Under the pieces are notes generated by a model that was given only the letters and a program-made list of their open reading frames with translations, searched no databases and was not told the DNA's origin. Positions 8,186 to 15,443 of a DNA stretch of 64,000 nt are shown here, in pieces; position 1 is the first letter of the stretch; each line of letters begins with the position of its first letter. The stretch lies in NCBI GenBank assembly GCA_964369965.1, contig CAYJGF010000004.1, forward strand, positions 62,001-126,000, read 5' to 3'. The position numbers and the translations under genes are program-made. The DNA comes from CAYJBH01 sp964369965. GTDB lineage: Bacteria; Bacillota; Clostridia; Oscillospirales; Ruminococcaceae.

Positions 8186-10402
8186 ATGGTTAACTTTATT
8201 ATCGGTGCGCTCGGAATACAGCTTGCCATCAGCGTAATAATTGTCTTGTTGATACTCATACGACGGTTTATGAAACAGCGATACGCCGCGAATATGCGCT
8301 ACTTTTTGTGGCTTGCGCTCGCCGTAAGGCTGTTGTTGCCGTTTAGTTTTTCGCAGGATAGCATGGTGCAACCGATGGTCAATTTAAATGTAGAGAATAC
8401 CGTCGTTGTCCAAGATGTCGATCTGCCTTTATTATTTGAGGATAGCACGCAACACGCACCTTTTGCCGAGGGTGTGCCATCCTCCGACCTACCCTCTCAC
8501 AGCGACACCGATGTGGCGGTTCCCGCCGGGGCGCAAAGTGGGGTGTCACTCTCCCTCACCCTGCCGCAGATTATCGCATTAGTCTGGTTTTTAGGCGCGT
8601 TAATCTCGCTTTTATTCTCGGCTTTTCGATACACAAAATGTCGTCGCGCGTTGCTTAAAAAGGCCACCTATGCCACCGAACTTGAACGGGAGTTAAGGCA
8701 GATAAAAAGCTCCCTTAAGATAAGGCGACGGGTGTCTATAATGTACACACAGCGCGTCGACTCGCCGCTGCTTATCGGCTTTTTCCGCCCTGTTATACTG
8801 ATAAATTCTCGATTTGATGATGCTATAAAACGTGAGATGATATTGCGCCATGAGCTGATACATCTAAAAAGAGGGGATATTGCCGCCCTATTTGTATTGA
8901 ACCTTGCACGCTGTCTCTACTGGTTCAACCCTTTGATACGGTATATGGAAACGCTCGCGAGGGAGGATATCGAGCTATCCTGTGACGAGCAGGTAATCAA
9001 AGGTCAAAATGAGGAGTTTAAACTCTGCTACGCCGAGACGTTATTAAAGGTGATAAATGCCGGTCGAAAGAGCAATGTTATACTCACCACGTCCTTTTTC
9101 CACAATAAAAAAATGCTCAAAGACCGTTTTAATGCGATTTTGAAGAATGTGCGCCGCCGCTCCGGAAGATTGCTCGGTGGGGTTTTGCTGGTGGTCATAC
9201 TGCTTTGCGGCACATTTATCGGGTGCACCGTCACCGAGTCGGAGGTGGTAGAGCAGGTGGTGGACAGCGCGGTGGAACAGCTGACCACACCACCACTCGT
9301 CACCAGTGAGCCGACGCTGGTCACAAGCGAGCAAGAACCGGAAGCACTGCCCGAAATAATCCCCCTATCGTACGGCACCGGCTTTGAAAATGTCCTGTAT
9401 TTTCATGAGTATGTCGGGGAGCAATATATTTTAAAGAGCATGGACGAGCAGGGCGAGATTAACATCTTCTGCCAAAGGGAGGGTTGCACCCACGACAGTG
9501 CGGATTGTGACGCCGCCCTCGGTGAGGACGGCGCGTCGGCAAATGTTTTTGTGTATGACGGCGTAGTTTATTCATTGGTCTACAATCGCGACATGACGGC
9601 GGATTTGTATATTATAGAAGAGGACGGCTATAGGGATAACGAGTCGGTCACGGCGCTGGACTACTCCTTTTCCCATGCACTCAAATATCTATATGACGGC
9701 AAAATGTACTTTGTGGATGCAAACTTTGAGACCGAGACCATTCAACTGATGTCGTTAGACCTTTCAAGCTATGAGGTGGAGACGGTGGCGCAAAATTTGA
9801 CCACCAACACGCTGACACACTCCGGCACAAAACTTTATTATTATGAGCTGATATCGCAGGATGTTGAGCCACGGATGTACGCCATCTATTCGATAGACCT
9901 TGCCGACGGTGAGGTGAAAAAGGAGTATGAGACCGACATCGAAATGATGAGCGGACTTTGGATCAACGACGGATACATGATGTCGGTGAGCAATTATCAC
10001 CATTTGACGGTGATGGACTATGTCACCGGCGAACAGTTGGTTATCACCGAAAATTTAGGCGGCTTTGTAAACTGGGAGGGGGGCTACTTCACCTATGCCG
10101 AGAACACGGTGCAGAACATGGAGGCGACGACCGGCAGTTCGGTAATCCTCATCTATGTTGATATCCCAAAGAGCTTTGAGAGTGGCGAGGTGGTTCATTA
10201 TGAGCAGACCTACATCATCGGTCACACCTACCCCGAATTTTCACACGTGCGGGCGGAGTTTGAGGACAGCTTTTTGATAGAGCGTGACACAAGTGATGCC
10301 ACCGCCAATCAACTATCCTACTATCTAATCGACAAAGATTCATTTTGGAGCGGTGACAGCGAATATATATTGGTCGGCGAGGGCGGCGGATGGAATTTTT
10401 GA
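8186..10402 (+). CDS. BlaR1/MecR1-like M56 membrane protease with unusual C-terminal sensor
   Basis: 738 residues from the ATG after AAAGGGGGGG (an upstream in-frame TTG is ignored). Four membrane helices surround a cytoplasmic M56 peptidase: zinc motif HELIH at residues 222-226 and the downstream EDIELSCDEQV block. After the last helix (near 325-345, ending TFIGCT) comes about 390 residues of extracytoplasmic sequence. That part is not the penicillin-binding domain of BlaR1. It has repeated Tyr/Asp-rich strands (LYYYELISQ, MYFVDANFET) like the DUF5050/TolB-type beta-propellers. An REGCTHDSADC segment could be disulphide-bonded. It probably senses an envelope signal and triggers cleavage of the BlaI partner. 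The ligand is unknown. Confidence 0.87.
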   Translation: MVNFIIGALGIQLAISVIIVLLILIRRFMKQRYAANMRYFLWLALAVRLLLPFSFSQDSMVQPMVNLNVENTVVVQDVDLPLLFEDSTQHAPFAEGVPSSDLPSHSDTDVAVPAGAQSGVSLSLTLPQIIALVWFLGALISLLFSAFRYTKCRRALLKKATYATELERELRQIKSSLKIRRRVSIMYTQRVDSPLLIGFFRPVILINSRFDDAIKREMILRHELIHLKRGDIAALFVLNLARCLYWFNPLIRYMETLAREDIELSCDEQVIKGQNEEFKLCYAETLLKVINAGRKSNVILTTSFFHNKKMLKDRFNAILKNVRRRSGRLLGGVLLVVILLCGTFIGCTVTESEVVEQVVDSAVEQLTTPPLVTSEPTLVTSEQEPEALPEIIPLSYGTGFENVLYFHEYVGEQYILKSMDEQGEINIFCQREGCTHDSADCDAALGEDGASANVFVYDGVVYSLVYNRDMTADLYIIEEDGYRDNESVTALDYSFSHALKYLYDGKMYFVDANFETETIQLMSLDLSSYEVETVAQNLTTNTLTHSGTKLYYYELISQDVEPRMYAIYSIDLADGEVKKEYETDIEMMSGLWINDGYMMSVSNYHHLTVMDYVTGEQLVITENLGGFVNWEGGYFTYAENTVQNMEATTGSSVILIYVDIPKSFESGEVVHYEQTYIIGHTYPEFSHVRAEFEDSFLIERDTSDATANQLSYYLIDKDSFWSGDSEYILVGEGGGWNF

Positions 10403-10497
10403 AAACCTTTGATCAAGGGTCAAGTGCTTGTTTTTAAAGCCCGGCATATTGCATTTTCCTATAAAATTCCCCCGACTGAATTCTACCACCTTTTCTT

Positions 10498-10544
10498 CCC
10501 AAAGTAAGTTCCACCGCAAATTCCACTGTGGAACTTATTTTGGG
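10498..10544. repeat. 17-bp inverted repeat (hairpin)
   Basis: Arms at 10498-10514 and 10528-10544 pair over 17 bp with a single G-U; the loop is 13 nt. It lies about 95 bp after the BlaR-like gene and is followed by ATTTACTTTG, so it may be a weak terminator or a small palindromic element. Confidence 0.7.
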
Positions 10545-10588
10545 AATTTACTTTGTTAATTAAAATGGGGAGTGTCAAAAAATAGATA

Positions 10589-10617
10589 TTGACAAATTAC
10601 AAATTCGGTATTATAAT
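10589..10617 (+). promoter_or_regulatory. tRNA-Arg promoter
   Basis: TTGACA (10589-10594), 17 bp, TATAAT (10612-10617): a perfect consensus 16 nt before the tRNA gene. Confidence 0.88.
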
Positions 10618-10632
10618 TAATAAATAGGATAT

Positions 10633-10709
10633 GCGCCTTTAGCTCAGCTGGATAGAGTGTGTGGCTACGAACCACAAGGTCGGGAGTTCGAATCTCTCAA
10701 GGCGCGCCA
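10633..10709 (+). tRNA. tRNA-Arg (anticodon ACG)
   Basis: A full cloverleaf of 77 nt. The acceptor stem GCGCCTT/AAGGCGC is followed by discriminator G and an encoded CCA. The D-arm contains AGCTCAGCTGGATAGAG. The anticodon stem TGTGG/CCACA encloses the loop CTACGAA (anticodon ACG, read as ICG). The T-loop is TTCGAAT. It decodes CGU/CGC/CGA. It stands alone between two protein operons. Confidence 0.95.
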
Positions 10710-11073
10710 ATAAAAACCTTGTAATTAAGCCGTTTTACGGTGATTGCGGGGTTTTTTATATTGCCAAAATATTGCTAAAATGAAATTTTCATCATGTCCC
10801 GAAAACCAATGATGTCATTTTATATACTGCCCCCAAAAACCGAACAGAAATTTGCAAAACTAAATGACACCTGATATTGCCGATGTATTTTGCAAAGGAA
10901 GATAAACACACCTCGCTAAAAAAGGTGTGTTTCGGTGTTTTTGTACCCTAATTATCACATCATAGATGTTTTTTGTGGACTTATATGAGCTTTGTATTTT
11001 GTCCGACATAATCTCTCTCCTGTAAAAATGTTGTTAGCGTTCGCTAACTTGCATATAAAAATTTTTGACATAT
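10710..11073. other. Intergenic region with one hairpin
   Basis: No supported gene. Just after the tRNA a small CCGT/ACGG hairpin followed by GGGGTTTTTT may end its transcript. Further on AAACACACCT (10904-10913) and AGGTGTGTTT (10923-10932) form a 10-bp hairpin, followed by CGGTGTTTTTG, a possible terminator. The remainder is AT-rich without recognisable content. Confidence 0.5.
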
Positions 11074-11688
11074 TTAAATGCCAAAAATCTTTTTCCATCC
11101 CTCGTTAAAAAAATCAATAAGTGTTGCTATTTGGCGGAATGCGTCGTCTTTAGGTGTGTCGTGGCGCACCACCTCAAAAAGCGCATAGATTTGTGCAGAC
11201 AAAACGGTGTGCAACTCCTGCGGTGACAGTGGAGTGCAGGAGTACCCCTTTTTAATCAGCTCCTGCAAAAATTCCATCGTTAAAACTTCCTCCGTTTCGA
11301 TAACCTTTTCGATAAAATCTTCATAGCTGCTGCCATGTGAGCAGTTTACAAGAAGAAGAAAACCCTCCCTGTTTTGGTAAATTAACTCCACCAACTCATG
11401 TCCGGTGGAATGATTGCCGGATAAAATCATTGTCTCGGCATCGGTTTTGAGCGTCTCAAAAACTCGGTTGTTGCCCTGCTCGTTTACCTTCAAAAAAATG
11501 TCGGCAACCGGTTTTACAATAGCGGAAAAAAGCATATCCTTGTTAGGATATCTCGCATATAAAGCACCTGTGGTAACATCGGCTTTTTTTGCGATAACAC
11601 GCATACTCGCCTTTTCATATCCGTTTTGCAAAAACTCTGCCTTAGCGGATCCTATTATTCTTTTTGTAACAGCATCGGTATTTTTCAT
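11074..11688 (-). CDS. TetR/AcrR family transcriptional regulator
   Basis: A 204-residue protein. The N-terminal helix-turn-helix (IIGSAKAEFLQNGYEKASMR, then TTGALYARYPNKDMLF) is classic TetR. The C-terminal ligand domain is unassigned. The family represses efflux or metabolism genes until a small molecule binds. A perfect 26-bp palindrome overlaps its own -10 box. No partner gene is adjacent: the next minus-strand genes are over 4 kb away and the plus-strand neighbour is a two-component system with its own promoter. Targets are therefore unknown. Confidence 0.92.
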   Translation of the reverse strand: MKNTDAVTKRIIGSAKAEFLQNGYEKASMRVIAKKADVTTGALYARYPNKDMLFSAIVKPVADIFLKVNEQGNNRVFETLKTDAETMILSGNHSTGHELVELIYQNREGFLLLVNCSHGSSYEDFIEKVIETEEVLTMEFLQELIKKGYSCTPLSPQELHTVLSAQIYALFEVVRHDTPKDDAFRQIATLIDFFNEGWKKIFGI

Positions 11689-11702
11689 ATCACCTCATAA
11701 TT

Positions 11703-11755
11703 ATAACACCGTTATATAACAGTGTTATGATATCATGTTTTTATTATCGTGTCAA
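11703..11755 (-). promoter_or_regulatory. tetR-type gene promoter with 26-bp palindromic operator
   Basis: Minus strand TTGACA (11755-11750), 17 bp, TATCAT (11732-11727). A symmetric palindrome (11703-11728, half-site ATAACAC-N-GTTAT) starts at the -10 box and covers the start region: a strong candidate site for autorepression. Confidence 0.82.
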
Positions 11756-11994
11756 GCTGTAAATAAAATTATTCCCTCTGGTATTTTATCCCCCTCTAAC
11801 AGATGTACATAGTGAGAACAATTTAGCCTGACAACCTTTGCGCCATCATTTTTTCTATAACTCTATTGTAGGTGTTTACATACAAATTTTTGTCAATGCC
11901 TGTTTTTATCTTTTAGTTTATTATAGCATGAATTAATAAAAATTTGATTAAAACGGTGGTATAAATATTTTGTTCAGTATATTAAATTACTTAA

Positions 11995-12028
11995 TTTTAA
12001 TGTAAAATTAAGGTCTATGCTATATAAT
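11995..12028 (+). promoter_or_regulatory. Two-component operon promoter with OmpR-type direct repeats
   Basis: TTAATGT (11997-12003) and TTAAGGT (12008-12014) repeat with an 11-bp period in place of a -35 box; the -10 TATAAT is at 12023-12028. The arrangement is repeated at identical spacing upstream of the VTC gene. Apart from this, the 11756-12060 gap holds only AT-rich sequence. Confidence 0.75.
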
Positions 12029-12060
12029 ATAAACTAATAGTGCAAATGCCAGGAGTGAGA

Positions 12061-12738
12061 ATGCGGATTTTATTATGTGAGGACGATAGGAAAATCTCGA
12101 AAGCATTAGTCAAGATACTTGAGTTTCACAACTACGCAGTAGATTCGGTTTATGATGGTGAGGAGGCTGTTTATTATATTGAATCTTTGGATTATGATGC
12201 AGTGGTTTTGGATATAATGATGCCTAAGATGGACGGAATCGCAGTACTAAAACACGTGAGGGCGAAAGGCAATGCAGTTCCGATTATTATGCTTACCGCA
12301 AAATCCACCGTCGACGACAAGGTTGCAGGGCTTGATTTAGGTGCTAATGATTATTTAACAAAGCCCTTCGATGCAAAGGAATTACTGGCACGAATACGCA
12401 ACATAACACGAACCCCCACCGACAGCACATCATCTAAACTCAAATACGGCAATGTGAGCTTAGATCGTAAAACGTTTGAGCTATCAAGCGACAAATCTCT
12501 TTTTAAACTCGCAGGCAAAGAATTTCAAATGATGGAAATGCTTATGATAAACGAGGGGAGTGTTATATCGACCGAGCGTTTTTTGGAAAAAATCTGGGGG
12601 CTTGACAGTGATGTCGAAATAAACATTGTTTGGGTTTATATAGCATATCTTAGAAAAAAGCTGACGCTTTTAGATGCAGACATAAAAATAGTGGCTGTGC
12701 GCAACACGGGTTATTCGTTGGAGAAGAAAAGTGATTAA
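12061..12738 (+). CDS. OmpR/PhoB family response regulator
   Basis: 225 residues from the ATG 5 nt after AGGAGTGAG (a GTG seven codons upstream is less likely). The receiver domain shows the acidic pair EDD near residue 8, phospho-acceptor Asp in VVLDIMMPKMDG near 51, and Lys in TKPFDAKEL near 101. The C-terminal winged helix (about 125-222) ends NTGYSLEKK. It is phosphorylated by the kinase encoded by the next, overlapping gene. Paired 11-bp-period repeats before its own gene and before the VTC operon are likely binding sites. Confidence 0.95.
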   Translation: MRILLCEDDRKISKALVKILEFHNYAVDSVYDGEEAVYYIESLDYDAVVLDIMMPKMDGIAVLKHVRAKGNAVPIIMLTAKSTVDDKVAGLDLGANDYLTKPFDAKELLARIRNITRTPTDSTSSKLKYGNVSLDRKTFELSSDKSLFKLAGKEFQMMEMLMINEGSVISTERFLEKIWGLDSDVEINIVWVYIAYLRKKLTLLDADIKIVAVRNTGYSLEKKSD

Positions 12739-13933
12739 AAAACTTCAAAAAAAGTTTGTGCTACTAACAACACTAATATCGCTAATTGTGCTGATTATTA
12801 TATCGGTGTTAATTAACGTGACCAACTATATATCTATAATGAACAACTCTGATTTTTTACTAAATATGATGCTTGAAAGCGATTTAAAGTTGGCGGAAAC
12901 ATCTCGCCCTCCCGATAGACTACCGAGAGAAATAGCCTTTACTACAAGATTTTTTGTCTTGCGCTCTGACGAAGATTTCAACATAAACTACATCGACACC
13001 AAAAATATAAGTAGCATTTCCCCCGCAGAAGCAACGACATACGCAAAAGCGGTTGACAGTAATAATTTAATTAGCGGCACCATCGATGATTTTAGATTTA
13101 TTAAAACAGAAACGTTATATGGTTATACCTATATATTTTTAGATATTGAGGCGGAGATGATAGGTTTTAGACAGTACCTTTTGTTTTCGGTTTTTATTAT
13201 GCTGGGTGCAATTATCTTTATTTTTGTTTTGTCATGCTTATTTTCTAAGTGGGCAGTAAAACCTATTTCAACAATGTATGAAAAGCAAAAAAGATTTATT
13301 ACCGATGTGAACCATGAGTTTAAAACCCCGTTATCTATAATCAGATCAAACTGTGATGTCGTTGAAATTTACAACGGTGAAAATGAGTGGATTGACGGCG
13401 TAAAAATGCAAACCGATAGACTCAATCTGCTTGTGGAAAACTTAATTTCTCTTTCTAAACTTGACGAGGTAAAAGGGCTTGATGTTAAAACTGATTTTTC
13501 TTTAGATGAGGCATTAGTTGAAACGATTGATGAGTTTTCATCGGCATTTCAACAAAAAAAATTAGATGTGCAAAAAAACATCGCTATAAACATATCATTA
13601 TCCGCGTCTGAAAGTGATATCAGAAAATTAATCAGCATTCTTATAGAAAACGCAATAAAATACTCACCACAAAACAGTGATGTTATAATAAATCTTCTGC
13701 ATAAAGGCGGCAAGAGAATATTGTCGATAAAAAACAAATGTGAAAACGTTTCTGTCGGAGTGCACGAAAACTGGTTTGATAGATTTTATCAGGAAGATGA
13801 ATCCAGAAGCGGTGAAACATCGGGGTTTGGAATAGGACTATCCATTGCAAAATCCATCTGTGAGAATAACGGAGCAAAAATTTATGCCGAGAGTAAAAAC
13901 TACAATGAAATCGAAATTATGGTAATTTTTTAA
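12731..13933 (+). CDS. Sensor histidine kinase
   Basis: A 400-residue membrane kinase overlapping the regulator gene by 8 bp (GTG start). Two transmembrane helices (about 10-32 and 152-175) flank a roughly 120-residue extracytoplasmic sensor with no recognised fold. The H-box is FITDVNHEFKTPLS near residue 195. The ATPase domain has N-box ILIENAIKYS and G-box SGFGIGLSIAKSICENNG. There is no evident HAMP domain between TM2 and the H-box beyond a short linker. It should autophosphorylate and pass phosphate to the adjacent regulator. The signal is unknown. Confidence 0.94.
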   Translation: MIKKLQKKFVLLTTLISLIVLIIISVLINVTNYISIMNNSDFLLNMMLESDLKLAETSRPPDRLPREIAFTTRFFVLRSDEDFNINYIDTKNISSISPAEATTYAKAVDSNNLISGTIDDFRFIKTETLYGYTYIFLDIEAEMIGFRQYLLFSVFIMLGAIIFIFVLSCLFSKWAVKPISTMYEKQKRFITDVNHEFKTPLSIIRSNCDVVEIYNGENEWIDGVKMQTDRLNLLVENLISLSKLDEVKGLDVKTDFSLDEALVETIDEFSSAFQQKKLDVQKNIAINISLSASESDIRKLISILIENAIKYSPQNSDVIINLLHKGGKRILSIKNKCENVSVGVHENWFDRFYQEDESRSGETSGFGIGLSIAKSICENNGAKIYAESKNYNEIEIMVIF

Positions 13934-13944
13934 AAATGGAATTA

Positions 13945-13978
13945 TTTTAAAGTAAGATTAAAGTCGCCATTGTATAAT
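13945..13978 (+). promoter_or_regulatory. VTC operon promoter with the same direct repeats
   Basis: TTAAAGT (13947-13953) and TTAAAGT (13958-13964) with an 11-bp period, then -10 TATAAT at 13973-13978. Repeat-to-repeat and repeat-to-(-10) distances equal those before the response-regulator gene. Confidence 0.75.
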
Positions 13979-14013
13979 ATAGTCATCGGAAATATTTTTA
14001 TTGTGAGGTTACA

Positions 14014-14745
14014 GTGGCAGTTCAAACAGTTTTTAAACGACATGAATTAAAATACAGCTTAACAAAGCGACAATATGAGCTTTTATGCCGATGTATGGAA
14101 AACCGCATGGTGCTTGATAGCTATGGAAGACACAAAATATCAAATGTTTATTTTGATACCGACAATTTCAGCATAATTAGGCACAGTATTGAAAAACCGA
14201 AGTATAAAGAGAAGTTGCGGCTTCGTGTTTATGGAAATCCGGGCGAGGATTCTGTAAGTTTTATTGAGCTTAAAAAGAAATACGACGGTGTAGTTTACAA
14301 AAGAAGATTACAGTCCACCCAGTCGGTGGCAATGTCTTATCTTTGTAGCAAGACTGAACTCGGTGATACCTCTCAAATTAAAAAAGAGGTAGACTACTTT
14401 AAAGGTATGCACAGCAGCCTTTTGCCGAGTATATATCTTTCGTATGAGCGAGAAGCATATTTTTCGCCTGATGATGAAAATTTTAGAATTACCTTTGATT
14501 TTAATATCAAGATGCGTGATGTCGATATTTCACCGTACGAAAGCGATGATGATGTTATGATACTGTCAGATGATGCCGTAGTGCTTGAGGTGAAAACCGT
14601 AAAAGGGTTACCTTTTTGGTTTGTGGATTTTCTTGGGAAAAACGGTTTGTATAAAACGTCATTTTCAAAATACGGCACAGCATATAACAATTTTATTCTA
14701 CCTAAATATTTAAAACGTCAAAGAGGTATAGCCGATGCTCAATAA
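14014..14745 (+). CDS. VTC domain protein (polyphosphate polymerase-like)
   Basis: A 243-residue soluble protein matching the VTC/triphosphate-tunnel fold: FKRHELKYSLTKRQYE at the start, SNVYFDTDNF near 50, the tunnel strand KLRLRVYG near 72, ELKKKYDGVVYKRR near 92, and late ITFDFNIKMRD and VLEVKTVKGLPFW. The yeast family member VTC4 makes polyphosphate from ATP through such a basic tunnel. Bacterial versions are poorly characterised. GTG start with GAGGTT upstream. It overlaps the DUF4956 gene by 11 bp, a pairing seen in many bacteria, which suggests membrane-coupled polymer synthesis. Confidence 0.85.
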   Translation: MAVQTVFKRHELKYSLTKRQYELLCRCMENRMVLDSYGRHKISNVYFDTDNFSIIRHSIEKPKYKEKLRLRVYGNPGEDSVSFIELKKKYDGVVYKRRLQSTQSVAMSYLCSKTELGDTSQIKKEVDYFKGMHSSLLPSIYLSYEREAYFSPDDENFRITFDFNIKMRDVDISPYESDDDVMILSDDAVVLEVKTVKGLPFWFVDFLGKNGLYKTSFSKYGTAYNNFILPKYLKRQRGIADAQ

Positions 14746-15424
14746 TGTTTTTGCAGGTATTTTTAATAATACAGCCGCACTTTCCATAACCTTGCCACAA
14801 TTTTTCGCCTGTATGGTTTCGGCAATAATTTTAGGTGTGTTTATGGCTAAAATTTACGCCTTTAAAACAAGATGCACAAAAGGGTTTGTGGCAACGCTTG
14901 CGCTTTTACCACTTGCGGTTGCTATGGTGATTATCATGGTCAACGGAAATATAGGGGCCGGAGTTGCCGTGGCAGGTGCATTCAGCCTTGTGCGCTTTCG
15001 CTCTGTTCCCGGCACAGCAAAGGAAATTGGTGCGATTTTTACCGCAATGTGCACCGGACTTACCATCGGCATGGGATATATAGGGTTTGCTGTATTGTTC
15101 TCGATTATCGCTTGTTTGTTTGCACTTTTGCTAAACACCACAAACTTTGGTGAACAAAAAAGCAACAGCCGAACCCTGCATATAACAATTCCGGAAAATT
15201 TAAACTATTTTGATGTGTTTGACGATCTTTTTGAAAAATATGTCGATAAGGTAAACCTCGTCGCCTCAAAAACCACAAATATGGGAAGTATGTTTAAACT
15301 TAGCTACGAAATAGAGCTTAAAAACACGGCAAGCGAAAAAGAGTTTATCGACGAGCTACGAACAAGAAACGGGAATTTAGAAATAATCATCACAAAACAG
15401 GAAATTTTTGCAAATGTACTTTAA
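14735..15424 (+). CDS. DUF4956 family membrane protein
   Basis: A 229-residue protein. The N-terminal half holds four hydrophobic helices, including the conserved GNIGAGVAVAGAFSLVRFRS segment, and the C-terminal half is a soluble ferredoxin-like domain (LHITIPENLNYFDVFDDLFE). DUF4956 proteins commonly neighbour VTC proteins; together they are thought to couple a polyphosphate-like product to the membrane, but no activity is established to my knowledge. Its start lies inside the VTC gene, implying coupled translation. Confidence 0.82.
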   Translation: MLNNVFAGIFNNTAALSITLPQFFACMVSAIILGVFMAKIYAFKTRCTKGFVATLALLPLAVAMVIIMVNGNIGAGVAVAGAFSLVRFRSVPGTAKEIGAIFTAMCTGLTIGMGYIGFAVLFSIIACLFALLLNTTNFGEQKSNSRTLHITIPENLNYFDVFDDLFEKYVDKVNLVASKTTNMGSMFKLSYEIELKNTASEKEFIDELRTRNGNLEIIITKQEIFANVL

Positions 15425-15443
15425 TTCCGAAAAGGTGGAGGTT

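Noticed and set aside
10633..10709. tRNA-Arg as attachment site of an island
   Set aside because: No second copy of its 3' end was seen in the window and no integrase lies beside it.
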